From Candidatus Coprenecus pullicola (GTDB lineage Bacteria > Bacteroidota > Bacteroidia > Bacteroidales > UBA932): 64,000 nt of DNA. How positions within the stretch are numbered: position 1 is the first letter of the stretch; each line of letters begins with the position of its first letter. Where the stretch lies: positions 94,073 through 158,072 of the forward strand of contig DVHR01000069.1 in the NCBI GenBank assembly GCA_018711925.1. Reading direction: 5' to 3'. Of this stretch, positions 9,132 through 21,616 are shown one piece after another. Position numbers and translations under genes: made by a program. The notes beneath the pieces were generated by a model, which was given only the letters and a program-made list of their open reading frames with translations, was not told where the DNA came from and did no database searches.

Positions 9132-9688
9132 CTGTTTTTCCTCCATTCCTGTAATTTCACCTGCAACCATGCCTTGGCTCTGCTGAGCTGGGACCTGGAA
9201 GTACCTTCGGATATGCCCAGTCTCTCGGCTATCTCAGGATGCGAATACCCCTCGATCACGCTCATATTAAAGACAGCCCTGAAACCGTCCGGCATTCCGG
9301 AGATAATCCTTATAATATCCTTGCCGCTTATTCCGGACAGAATATCATCATCGCTCATCACTTTCCTTGCAGCATCATCCACATCCGCAGCGTCCTTGAG
9401 CACATCTCCCTTCCTCAGTCTCATCAACGCAGTAGTCACAAACACCTTCCGCATCCAACCCTCCAAAGAGCCCAGCGAGTTAAAAGAACCTATCTTGGAA
9501 AAGACTGTCATAAAGCCTTCCTGCAGCAGGTCCTCCGCCTCAACCCTGTTTCTGGAATACCTCATACAAACAGGAAACATACGGGAGGAATACCTCTCGT
9601 ATAAGGCCCGCTGTGCCTTCCTGTCCTGTCTCTGGCATCCCAGGACAAGTTCTTTCTCACTTGCTCGGTCAAAACTGTCTGACGACAT
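9128..9688 (-). CDS. ECF-type RNA polymerase sigma factor (sigma-70 family)
   Basis: LVLGCQRQDRKAQRALYERYSSRMFPVCMRYSRNRVEAEDLLQEGFMTVF and YSHPEIAERLGISEGTSRSQLSRAKAWL. Confidence 0.93.
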   Translation of the reverse strand: MSSDSFDRASEKELVLGCQRQDRKAQRALYERYSSRMFPVCMRYSRNRVEAEDLLQEGFMTVFSKIGSFNSLGSLEGWMRKVFVTTALMRLRKGDVLKDAADVDDAARKVMSDDDILSGISGKDIIRIISGMPDGFRAVFNMSVIEGYSHPEIAERLGISEGTSRSQLSRAKAWLQVKLQEWRKNR

Positions 9689-9783
9689 TTCTGTGTCTTC
9701 TTATTAGATGCAAAAATAAATGAAATTGCTGCATCTTCGGCTTGAATATTGTATATTTGTCTCAACAATAAGAATTGTCCAAC

Positions 9784-11487
9784 ATGAATTTATCCGTCAG
9801 AACCATACTTCAAGTCATACTGCTACTGCCATTTGCATTCGTTACGGCACAGGCCTCCGACAAGGATTCAGTCAGCGCCGGAGACTACTATATCGAAGGA
9901 GTACGCGAGTTCTGCGCCGGGGAATATGACAAGGCCGGCGAACTGCTGTCGAGATGTGTATGGCTCAATCCATACAACGATGCCGCATGGTACTACATGT
10001 CCATGATACAGATCGGAGACAACCACACTGACCAGGCACTCGACTATCTTGACAAAGCTATCAGCCTGTCACCCGACAACCAGTGGTACAGACTGACCAA
10101 AGCCAGACTGTACAGCGGAATGGGTGAGTCCGAACGTGCGATAGAACTATACAATGCCCTTATTGAGGAAAATCCGGAGAAAAGCAATTACTACTATGAG
10201 CTGACCGATCTTCTGATGCGCAACAGCAAACTGGACGAGGCCCTGGAGACCCTGGATCGGATCGATGAGCTGCGCGGAGTATCTGAGGTTACCGGCAATG
10301 CCAGATACGAGATTCTGATGGCGCAGAGCAGATATGACGAAGCCCTCATGCAGGCCCTTAAACTTAATGAGGATTTCCCTTCTCCAAGAACAGCCTTGAT
10401 CCTGGGAGACCTTTACAAGACCAAATACGACGACACCACATCCCTGTATTACTACAACAAGGCCGTGTCTATGGATCCGGACTACACTCCGGCATACTTC
10501 GGCATGGCGGAAATCTATCGGGTCAAACGGGATTTCTACAACTTCTTCAACAGCATAGACCCGTTTCTTGCAGACCCGCAAATCAACCCGCAGATGAAAA
10601 CCAGCTATATGGAGGATGTCATTTTCCCCTCAGGCATGGTGCAGATATTCAGGTCCAAGGTGGACACCATGATAATACGTACAATGCAGGCCCATCCGGC
10701 CGACACCTCCGTACTGACAATGGCAGGAATGTACTTCATAGCCATTGACAGCACAGATAAAGGAATGGACATCCTTTACCGCAACATGGAACTGCACCCC
10801 AATGTGGAGTCTGTCCGTATGGCATACATGGGACAGCTCTATTATATGCAGGAGTGGGACACCCTAATCCAGATTGCAGAAGAGACACTGAAGCTGTTCC
10901 CCGACCACTTTACTCTAAGAGAACTCATAGCCATAGCATACTGGCAGAAGGGCGACCTGAAAGCAGCTGTCGACAATTATAGACAGATTCTGAAAGAGGC
11001 ACCGGACGACCACCCTATACTCATCAACTGCTACGGTTCACTGGGAGACATGTACTACGAGCTCGGCAACAGAAGCAAATCTTACTCCTGCTATGAGAAG
11101 GGCCTTAGGATTAACGACAACTACAGTCCTATCCTCAACAACTACGCCTACTATCTCAGCGAAGAGGGCCGTCATCTGAAAAAAGCACTGGAGATGAGCA
11201 GGAAGACCGTACTGAACGAGCCTGAGAACCCGACATACCTTGACACGTACGGCTGGCTGCTCTACCTGACAGGAGACTATCAGGAAGCCCGTAAGTATCT
11301 TGAAAAAGCAAAGATATACGGAGGTGACGAAAGCGCCGTGATACTGGACCACTACGCGGAGACCCTGTTCGCACTGAAAGAGTACAATCTGGCCTTCCTA
11401 TACTGGGGGAACGCGGACAGGCTGGATCCCGACATGGGCCTGAGCGTGAAGATAAAGGAAAGACGTGAACAGATAAAGAAAAAATGA
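9784..11487 (+). CDS. Tetratricopeptide repeat protein, secreted/periplasmic
   Basis: Signal-like N-terminus followed by many TPR units (e.g. NPYNDAAWYYMSMIQIGDNHTDQALDYLDKAISLSPDN). Confidence 0.85.
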   Translation: MNLSVRTILQVILLLPFAFVTAQASDKDSVSAGDYYIEGVREFCAGEYDKAGELLSRCVWLNPYNDAAWYYMSMIQIGDNHTDQALDYLDKAISLSPDNQWYRLTKARLYSGMGESERAIELYNALIEENPEKSNYYYELTDLLMRNSKLDEALETLDRIDELRGVSEVTGNARYEILMAQSRYDEALMQALKLNEDFPSPRTALILGDLYKTKYDDTTSLYYYNKAVSMDPDYTPAYFGMAEIYRVKRDFYNFFNSIDPFLADPQINPQMKTSYMEDVIFPSGMVQIFRSKVDTMIIRTMQAHPADTSVLTMAGMYFIAIDSTDKGMDILYRNMELHPNVESVRMAYMGQLYYMQEWDTLIQIAEETLKLFPDHFTLRELIAIAYWQKGDLKAAVDNYRQILKEAPDDHPILINCYGSLGDMYYELGNRSKSYSCYEKGLRINDNYSPILNNYAYYLSEEGRHLKKALEMSRKTVLNEPENPTYLDTYGWLLYLTGDYQEARKYLEKAKIYGGDESAVILDHYAETLFALKEYNLAFLYWGNADRLDPDMGLSVKIKERREQIKKK

Positions 11488-12653
11488 AACGTCTTACAAC
11501 CATAATATTGCTTGTCCTCGCCGCCGTTCCTGTCCTTGCACAGGATGTCAGTCGGCAGAAAGAGAGGAAAAAACAGATAGAGCAGGAAATCGCCCTTATC
11601 GACAAGCAGCTGGATGCAAACACCAGCAAGCGCAAGGAAAGCCTCAATACCCTTATCCTAACCAGACAGAAACTCGAAGCCAGAAAGAAGCTTATCTCTC
11701 AGTTAAACAACGATATCGCTGATTACAACAGAGATATTGCAGGCACAAATGCCCAGATAGGGCGTCTAAGCGCAAGGCTGGACACTCTACGGAAATACCA
11801 TGCCGACCTGGTGCTGGGGGCCTACAAGACCAGGGACAATAAAGTATGGCTCATGTATCTCCTGTCCAGCAAGGACATCAATCAGGGTCTGCGCAGATGG
11901 TCCTACCTTAAGAACATATCCTCTTCCGTACGCAGGCAGGCCAGGCAGATTAAGGACACCGAATACGACCTGCGCATAGAGACGGCCCGGCTGGAAGGCC
12001 TTAAGGCCGAGTCAGTAGCGGCAAAGGCCGAAAGAGAAAGGGAGAAAGACCGCCTGGCGGCCGAGGAGAAGAAAATGAACAGCATGGTGGTCCAGCTTAC
12101 AAAAAATGAGAAATCCTTGAAAAAGGAGCTCCAACAGAAACAGAAGGAAGTGGAACGGCTCAACAGGGAGATCGAGAGAATCCTTGCCGAGGCCGTGCGG
12201 CAGCAGAAATCCGGAGAAGGAGAGAAAGTGGACTACGCACTGTCGGCCAAATTCGGAGAGAACAAGGGCAAGCTGCCATGGCCTGTACAGAACGGGGTGG
12301 TCATCCAGAAATTCGGACAGACCTACCATCCGGTCTTCAAGAACCTCAAAATGCCGTACAACAACGGCATCAACATCTCCGCTCCCGCCGGAAGCAACGC
12401 CACTGCCGTCTTCGACGGAGTGGTCAAACAAGTGCTGGTGATGCCCGGCTACGACCAGTGCGTCCTCGTCCAGCATGGCGAGTATTTCACATTTTACTGC
12501 AAGCTCAGACAGGTCTATGTCAAAAGCGGAGACAGACTGAGTACCGGAGACCGTATCGGACAGATCAGTACCAATGATGACGGCAACGCCGAGCTCCATT
12601 TCCAGCTTTGGAAAGGCACCGAAAAGCAGAATCCCGAAACCTGGCTCCGGTAA
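11484..12653 (+). CDS. envC: EnvC-like murein hydrolase activator (coiled coil + LytM/M23 domain)
   Basis: Signal peptide, long coiled coil, C-terminal LytM domain with degenerate catalytic motifs (NNGINISAPAGS, ELHFQLW); ATGA overlap with the TPR gene. Confidence 0.83.
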   Translation: MKRLTTIILLVLAAVPVLAQDVSRQKERKKQIEQEIALIDKQLDANTSKRKESLNTLILTRQKLEARKKLISQLNNDIADYNRDIAGTNAQIGRLSARLDTLRKYHADLVLGAYKTRDNKVWLMYLLSSKDINQGLRRWSYLKNISSSVRRQARQIKDTEYDLRIETARLEGLKAESVAAKAEREREKDRLAAEEKKMNSMVVQLTKNEKSLKKELQQKQKEVERLNREIERILAEAVRQQKSGEGEKVDYALSAKFGENKGKLPWPVQNGVVIQKFGQTYHPVFKNLKMPYNNGINISAPAGSNATAVFDGVVKQVLVMPGYDQCVLVQHGEYFTFYCKLRQVYVKSGDRLSTGDRIGQISTNDDGNAELHFQLWKGTEKQNPETWLR

Positions 12654-12678
12654 GAACAATAATTACTAATTTTGCCTT

Positions 12679-13372
12679 ATGATTAAGACTTTTTACTTCA
12701 ACGACCTGCGCACCTGCTGTTATGTGCTTTATGACGAAGCGGGAGAATGCGCGATAATAGACCCGGGCTGCATCAAGCAGTCCGAGCGCGACAGACTGGT
12801 TAAATTCATAGAGGAGAACCACCTGCATCCCAGGATGATTCTCCAGACCCACGGCCATTTCGACCACGTGATGGGCAATGCCTTCGTGGCCCGGACATGG
12901 AACATACCCACGTACATCAACAGTGCTGACATACCCCAGATACGCCGTGCCGCCTCATACGGAAGCTATTTCGGCTATGAGTTCGAGCAGCCTTCCGAAG
13001 ACCTTAGGGACATGAAAGACGGTGACATCATCAACGTCGGCTCGATACAGTTGAAAGTACTGGAGTCGCCAGGACATACGGAAGGAGGGGTCCTGCTTTA
13101 CGATGAGAAAGGCGGCTATGTGTTCACAGGCGACACTCTGTTCTGCGGAAGCATCGGCCGGACGGACCTGCCTGCCGGGGATTTTGACAAACTCAGCGAG
13201 AGTCTGCGGACCAAAGTCCTGCCGCTGCCCGCTGACACTGCCGTCTACCCGGGACACGGTCCGGTCACCGATATCGGACGTGAGAAGATGACTAACCCTT
13301 TCTTAGAAGACATCATTGCAAGAGAGATAGACCGGCAGCAGGCCGGGGAGGAGACCGGGAGCACACAGAATA

Positions 13373-13386
<14 letters not shown>
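12679..13386 (+). CDS. MBL-fold metallo-hydrolase (glyoxalase II-like)
   Basis: [52 protein letters not shown]. Confidence 0.9.
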
Positions 13387-16228
<2,842 letters not shown>

Positions 16229-16229
16229 G

Positions 16230-17927
16230 ATGAAAGATATGATAACAGTATACTGCGACAGCCTGCAGGGCTTTTATGACTGCGCTCCCGGAATGACGGT
16301 GGGCGAGCTGGCACGGAAGATCGACACCGGATGCAGGTATCCGGTAGTGGCCGCGTTGGTGGACAACATGTTGAAGGAACTGACCTTCCCGATATACACC
16401 CCCCACACCATAAAATTTCTGGACTGCACGCATCCGGACGGGCGCAGGACCTATTCCCGCTCCCTGTCATTCGTGCTGCAGAAAGCCGCTGTGGACATGT
16501 TCCCCGGCCTGCACCTGTTCCTGGACTACACCCTGCCCAACGGCCTTTACGGAGAACTGCGCAGACCAGTCGGCAGTGATGCCTTTGTCACGGAGCCGGC
16601 AGGAGCCGACAAGGTCGGGGTATTGAGAAAACGGATGGAAGAGCTCATCATGGCCGATCTGCCTTTTGAGAAGACCAAGATGCCCAACAACGAGGCAGCG
16701 GCTCTCTTCCGCAAGAACGGGCGCAGTGAGAAAGCCGCTCTCGTGGCGGACATGGAAAAATTCTTCGTCTCGGTATACCGGCTGGACGGTTACGCCGACA
16801 CCTTCTATGGACCGCTGCTGGAGCGCACTGGACAGATAGACGTATTCGACCTCATACCCTATGGAGACGGGTTCTGCCTGCAGTCCCCCTCCTCCAGCGA
16901 CCCGTCGGTAATCTCCCCCTATAAATACCAGGACAAGCTCAGCGCTGTGTTCAAGGAGAACTCCGAATGGTGCTCCATCCTCGGAGCCCACGGCATCGGC
17001 TCGGTCAATGAGGCCGTCAAGAAAGGCCAGGCCAGGGAACTGATTGCCGTGGCCGAGTCTCTCCATGAGAGGAAATACGTCAAGATAGCCGACATGATCC
17101 ACGAGAGGCGGGACAAGGTCAAGCTGGTCCTGATAGCCGGCCCGTCCAGCAGCGGCAAGACCACCACGTCCAAACGCATCGCCTTACAATGCAAAGTACT
17201 GGGGCTCAACCCTCTCGTAATAGCGATGGACGACTACTTCCTCAACCGGGAGAAGACGCCCAGAGACGCCAACGGAGAATACGACTTCGAAAGCATCTAC
17301 GCCCTGGACCTGCCTTTCCTCGGGGCCCAGCTCAACGGGCTCTTTGACGGGAAAGAGGTTGAGCTGCCGAAATACGACTTCGTGAAGGGAGAGCGGCATT
17401 TTGACGGACGCAGGATGCGGATGAAAGAGGGTGACATACTTATCATGGAAGGCATCCACGCCCTCAACCCGGAACTCACCAAGCATATTGACAACGAGAA
17501 AGTATTCCGCGTCTTCGCCTCGGCCCTGACCTCCCTTTCCGTGGACGAGAACAATTACATATCCACTGCCGACAACCGCCTGCTGCGCCGCATGGTCAGA
17601 GACAACTTCACACGCGGAATCACCCCGGAGGAGACCATTCTGCGCTGGAAGAGCGTCCGCGCCGGAGAGGAGAAGAACATATTCCCGTTTCAGGAGAACG
17701 CCGATGTTATGTTCAACTCGGCCCTGCTCTTCGAGCTGCCCCTGCTCCGCTACTATGCCGAGCCCCTGCTCGAGCGCATCCCCCCGCTGTCGGAAGCCTA
17801 CGCCGAAAGCGTACGCCTGCGCAAGTTCCTCTCCTACATCACGCCACTGACTCCCGACGAGATAGACTGCATCCCGCCTACTTCCGTCATGCGCGAGTTC
17901 ATCGGCGGCAGCACATTCGAGTACTGA
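16230..17927 (+). CDS. Nucleoside (uridine-like) kinase with N-terminal TGS/ThrRS-like region
   Basis: C-terminal kinase AGPSSSGKTTTSKRIALQCK...AMDDYFLNREKTPRDANGEYDFESIYALD...LIMEGIHALNP; N-terminus resembles TGS/ThrRS-like domains. Confidence 0.82.
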   Translation: MKDMITVYCDSLQGFYDCAPGMTVGELARKIDTGCRYPVVAALVDNMLKELTFPIYTPHTIKFLDCTHPDGRRTYSRSLSFVLQKAAVDMFPGLHLFLDYTLPNGLYGELRRPVGSDAFVTEPAGADKVGVLRKRMEELIMADLPFEKTKMPNNEAAALFRKNGRSEKAALVADMEKFFVSVYRLDGYADTFYGPLLERTGQIDVFDLIPYGDGFCLQSPSSSDPSVISPYKYQDKLSAVFKENSEWCSILGAHGIGSVNEAVKKGQARELIAVAESLHERKYVKIADMIHERRDKVKLVLIAGPSSSGKTTTSKRIALQCKVLGLNPLVIAMDDYFLNREKTPRDANGEYDFESIYALDLPFLGAQLNGLFDGKEVELPKYDFVKGERHFDGRRMRMKEGDILIMEGIHALNPELTKHIDNEKVFRVFASALTSLSVDENNYISTADNRLLRRMVRDNFTRGITPEETILRWKSVRAGEEKNIFPFQENADVMFNSALLFELPLLRYYAEPLLERIPPLSEAYAESVRLRKFLSYITPLTPDEIDCIPPTSVMREFIGGSTFEY

Positions 17928-17965
17928 TAAATTTCATATTTTTGCATCAATAAACAGCGAAAGAC

Positions 17966-18580
17966 ATGCACATAGCGGTAGCAGGCAACATAGGCAGCGG
18001 CAAGACCACTCTGACAGGGCTGCTGGCCAGGCATTACGGATGGGAACCGCATTTCGAGTCGGTGGACTTCAATCCTTATCTGGTTGACTTCTACAACGAC
18101 ATGCAGCGGTGGTCGTTCAACCTTCAGGTGTACTTCCTGAACAAGAGACTCAAGGACATCGTAGAGTTCCAGAACTCCGGCAAGAACGTGATACAGGACC
18201 GCACCATCTACGAGGACGCCATGATATTCGCTCCCAATCTGCACGACATGGGGCTGATGGACACCAGGGACTTCGAGAACTATTCATCTCTGTTCGAACT
18301 TATGCAGCGTATGGTCGGATATCCTGACCTGCTCATCTACCTGCGGTCGTCCATCCCCAATCTGGTGGCGCAGATTCAGAAACGCGGACGGGAATACGAG
18401 AACAGCATCCGCATCGACTATCTCAGCGGTCTGAACGACCGATACGAGAAGTGGATAGCCGACTATAAGGGAGAACTGCTGATAATAGACGTAGACACAT
18501 GCCGGTTCGAAGACAGACAGGAGGATTTCAGTCAGATCTGTGACCAGATAGACGCCCGCCTCTTCGGACTCTTCCAATAA
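17966..18580 (+). CDS. Deoxynucleoside kinase
   Basis: MHIAVAGNIGSGKTTLTGLLARHYGWEPHFESVDFNPYLVDFYNDMQRWSFNLQVYFL; QDRTIYEDAMIFA. Confidence 0.9.
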   Translation: MHIAVAGNIGSGKTTLTGLLARHYGWEPHFESVDFNPYLVDFYNDMQRWSFNLQVYFLNKRLKDIVEFQNSGKNVIQDRTIYEDAMIFAPNLHDMGLMDTRDFENYSSLFELMQRMVGYPDLLIYLRSSIPNLVAQIQKRGREYENSIRIDYLSGLNDRYEKWIADYKGELLIIDVDTCRFEDRQEDFSQICDQIDARLFGLFQ

Positions 18581-18602
18581 TGATTAAGGCTGACTCTCGG
18601 AT

Positions 18603-19250
18603 TCAGATCTTGATGGACAAGCCCACATTCACCAGTCCGCGATAGCCGAAACCCAGCTCGGCAAATCCCCCGAAAGTCTCTCCGTAACGGAACTTGATCG
18701 CGGTGATATGATATGAGAACCTGAGCCGGTCATTCGCCTCAGGGATAAAATAGTCCTCATTGCTCCGCTCAATAGACTCATCCTGATAGCTCACACCCAG
18801 ATACAAGGCTCCCGAGCACTCCATAGGACCCTGCTGCCAGTAAGTATAGGAAGCCGATACATGGGCAGAATAACTGTTGATAGCGGAACGGCAGACAAAT
18901 ATGGGCGATGTGACAGGAACTGCGTCCGAATCCGTAATGTACATATCGGCACTGCCGTAACCGTAACCGAAGTCAAGGCCGACTGACACCCTGGGATGTA
19001 CAAAGAAACTGTATCCCACGGCCGCTATTCCCGAAAACTTATGATTGCGCGAGTCACCGTCATACCCCTCTGAGCGGTACTCGGAGTTTAGAATCGTTGT
19101 AAGTTCTATGATAGAAGGTGTTCCATACTGCACATACACCTCGTTACGGGGAAAATACTCCGAGTCCCGCACCCGGCCCATCTGGGCATTGGACACAGCC
19201 GTACTCACAACAAGCAGCACGGCAGCCGCGGTCAGTCTAAACGTTTTCAT
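18603..19250 (-). CDS. Hypothetical outer-membrane beta-barrel protein
   Basis: Signal peptide MKTFRLTAAAVLLVVSTAVSNAQ and alternating beta strands with glycine/aromatic pattern. Confidence 0.6.
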   Translation of the reverse strand: MKTFRLTAAAVLLVVSTAVSNAQMGRVRDSEYFPRNEVYVQYGTPSIIELTTILNSEYRSEGYDGDSRNHKFSGIAAVGYSFFVHPRVSVGLDFGYGYGSADMYITDSDAVPVTSPIFVCRSAINSYSAHVSASYTYWQQGPMECSGALYLGVSYQDESIERSNEDYFIPEANDRLRFSYHITAIKFRYGETFGGFAELGFGYRGLVNVGLSIKI

Positions 19251-20272
19251 TTTTCTGTCTTTACTTTTTCCTTCTTACGTCTGTCGGCATATATCGCGAC
19301 AAGAGAGACGACTCCGCACAAAAGCATGGTCAGAGCCTGGCTCTCATGCGATATCGTTGCAAATATCACGCCCGAAGTCTTGGGTATGGAATATATCGAA
19401 TACATGGCCATAGACAGTATGAAATGATATGCTCCTATGCCGCCCTGAACCGGGACTATCCAGCCCAGACTTCCCACCACCATGAGAAACATGGCATCAG
19501 CCCAGTTCAGTCCTTCCACCTGAGGAAATGCCAGTATCGTAGTGTAGCTCATGAGCCAGTAGAAAAACCAGAGCATGACAGTATAAAGCAGGAACTTCCA
19601 TTTTCCCTTCATCCTCAGTCCCGAGACAAGTCCTTTGATCAGGCCTCCGGCAATACTGAACAGTTTGCTGAAGAACCTGTACCGACGCAGCCTGGTCCTG
19701 TATTTGAACACCAGTATACAGCCGATAACGGCAATCGCCGCCACTATGGCGACAAGCCACAGGATATTGAACGACATCGAATGTAATGCAGGATGCCACA
19801 CCTCATCTGTCACGAACTGCCGGAACGAGCTTTCACCCGCGATGAGTACCATAAAAAGTATCACCAGATACGACACCATATCCCAGCTGCGCTCCAGCAC
19901 CACCGTACCCAGCACAGCCTCAAAGGAGGCCTTTCCTGTCGCTGAGATCACCCCGCACCTGGCCAGTTCTCCTGCACGGGGCAGGGCAAAATTGGTCAGA
20001 TAGGCTATCGTCACGCCGTCATAAGCCTCTCTCCGGGTTATAGATGGGTTCAGCGGCAACATCACCAGCCTCCACCTCAGGCCGCGTATCACAAAAGCGA
20101 GAATACTCGCCAGCATAGACACTAATATCCAGCTGAAATTACAGCTTTTTATTCCACTGATGAAATCCTCCCACTTCACTCCGCGGAATGCAAAATACAG
20201 CAGCACCGCAGCAAGCGCCAGCATCAGGGTCCACTGAAAGACTTTCTTTATCTTGGAACCGGCTCCGCTCAC
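19247..20272 (-). CDS. Flippase-like domain protein (lysylphosphatidylglycerol synthase TM family, UPF0104-like)
   Basis: 341 aa polytopic; RGLRWRLVMLPL, YLTNFALPRAGELARCGVISATGKASFEAVLGTVVLERSWD, VPVQGGIGAYHF. Confidence 0.82.
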   Translation of the reverse strand: MSGAGSKIKKVFQWTLMLALAAVLLYFAFRGVKWEDFISGIKSCNFSWILVSMLASILAFVIRGLRWRLVMLPLNPSITRREAYDGVTIAYLTNFALPRAGELARCGVISATGKASFEAVLGTVVLERSWDMVSYLVILFMVLIAGESSFRQFVTDEVWHPALHSMSFNILWLVAIVAAIAVIGCILVFKYRTRLRRYRFFSKLFSIAGGLIKGLVSGLRMKGKWKFLLYTVMLWFFYWLMSYTTILAFPQVEGLNWADAMFLMVVGSLGWIVPVQGGIGAYHFILSMAMYSIYSIPKTSGVIFATISHESQALTMLLCGVVSLVAIYADRRKKEKVKTEK

Positions 20273-20622
20273 TTGACCAACTGATTTGTCCTTGTATCCG
20301 GAAAGACCACCTTCGGCCGGAAGTTCTCAGCCTCCTCCGGAGTCACTATAGCATAAGACATTATAATCACTATATCTCCTTTTGAGAACAAGTGGGCCGC
20401 CGCACCGTTAAGCTCAATGGCTCCGCCGCCCTCCTCTCCCGGAATGACATACGTCTCCACCCTGTTGCCGTTGGAGACATTAACCACCGAGACTTTCTCG
20501 CCCTCGAAAAGGCCGGAAGCCCGCATCAGGGCCCGGTCTACTGTGATGCTTCCGATATAATCCAGATTGGCACGGGTAACCGTAACCCTGTGGATTTTGG
20601 ATTTGATAACCTCAATAAACAT
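20269..20622 (-). CDS. panD: Aspartate 1-decarboxylase
   Basis: KSKIHRVTVTRANLDYIGSITVDRALMRASGL with conserved YIGSIT self-cleavage site. Confidence 0.95.
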   Translation of the reverse strand: MFIEVIKSKIHRVTVTRANLDYIGSITVDRALMRASGLFEGEKVSVVNVSNGNRVETYVIPGEEGGGAIELNGAAAHLFSKGDIVIIMSYAIVTPEEAENFRPKVVFPDTRTNQLVK

Positions 20623-20623
20623 T

Positions 20624-21469
20624 CTATATCAACTCAATATTGTCAATCAGACGGACCTGACCGGCATACACGGCACATGTAAGACGAATGTGCTCCGCCT
20701 CATTCCAGTCCGTAACAGGGCGCAAAGTTAATGAATTTATTATTTCCACATATTCGGTCTTGAGCCTGCTGTCGGCATCAATAAGCGACACCACTTCCTT
20801 TATGGCCTCCGCCACCGGCATCCTGCCTACCATATCACGGGCCTTGAGTATCGAGCGGTATATATGCGGCGCAGCCTCCCTCTGCTCCGGAGACAGGAGT
20901 TTATTGCGGGAACTGAGAGCCAACCCGTCCGCCCCCCTGGCTATAGGGCAACGCACTATTTCAATATTATACCCCAGAGCCTTGACAAAATACTCCACAA
21001 TGGCCAGCTGCTGGAAATCCTTCTCTCCGAAATAAGCCCTGTCAGGACGTACTATATCGAAAAGCCTTGTCACCACCTGGGCCATACCGTTGAAGTGCCC
21101 AGGCCTGCGCGGTCCCTCTCCGTACATGTCCAGTCCACCGAGATCGAAGACTCTCTTATCATAATCAGTTCCCTCGGGATACATCTCTTCCACAGCAGGA
21201 GCAAACAGGACAGAGACCCCGAGAGGAGCGACAAACGCCGCATCGTCCTCCAGTCTTCGCGGATAAGTCTCGAAATCGTTCTTATTGTTGAACTGAGTAG
21301 GATTTACAAAGTCAGAGACCACGACCGCGCCACATTCCGACACGGCCCTGCGTATAAGCGACGCATGGCCCTCGTGAAGGGCCCCCATGGTAGGTACGAA
21401 ACCTACCGTTGTGTCTTCCAATAATTTGCGGGCGGCATTGAATTCCGCCACTGTACTTACTACTTTCAT
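20624..21469 (-). CDS. panC: Pantoate-beta-alanine ligase
   Basis: VGFVPTMGALHEGHASLI, SDFVNPTQFNNKNDFETYPR, YFGEKDFQQL, RNKLLSPEQR. Confidence 0.96.
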   Translation of the reverse strand: MKVVSTVAEFNAARKLLEDTTVGFVPTMGALHEGHASLIRRAVSECGAVVVSDFVNPTQFNNKNDFETYPRRLEDDAAFVAPLGVSVLFAPAVEEMYPEGTDYDKRVFDLGGLDMYGEGPRRPGHFNGMAQVVTRLFDIVRPDRAYFGEKDFQQLAIVEYFVKALGYNIEIVRCPIARGADGLALSSRNKLLSPEQREAAPHIYRSILKARDMVGRMPVAEAIKEVVSLIDADSRLKTEYVEIINSLTLRPVTDWNEAEHIRLTCAVYAGQVRLIDNIELI

Positions 21470-21535
21470 TGCCAGTAAAAATTGGTGGCAAACATAGGCA
21501 TTTTCAATGACTTTAGATAATTTAGAGGAAAAAAT

Positions 21536-21567
21536 TTTGCCTTTTACAATTATTAATTATAATTTTG
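21536..21567 (+). promoter_or_regulatory. Predicted Bacteroidota primary-sigma promoter for iorAB
   Basis: TTTG (21536-21539) - 20 nt - TAATTTTG (21560-21567), matching the TTTG/TAnnTTTG consensus. Confidence 0.65.
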
Positions 21568-21616
21568 AACTTTCAGTAAGATTTTTCTTTTAATTTGATA
21601 GAAAATATAAGATTTT

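Noticed and set aside
12012-12659. Minus-strand 215-aa ORF
   Set aside because: Antisense to envC; shadow of coiled-coil codons
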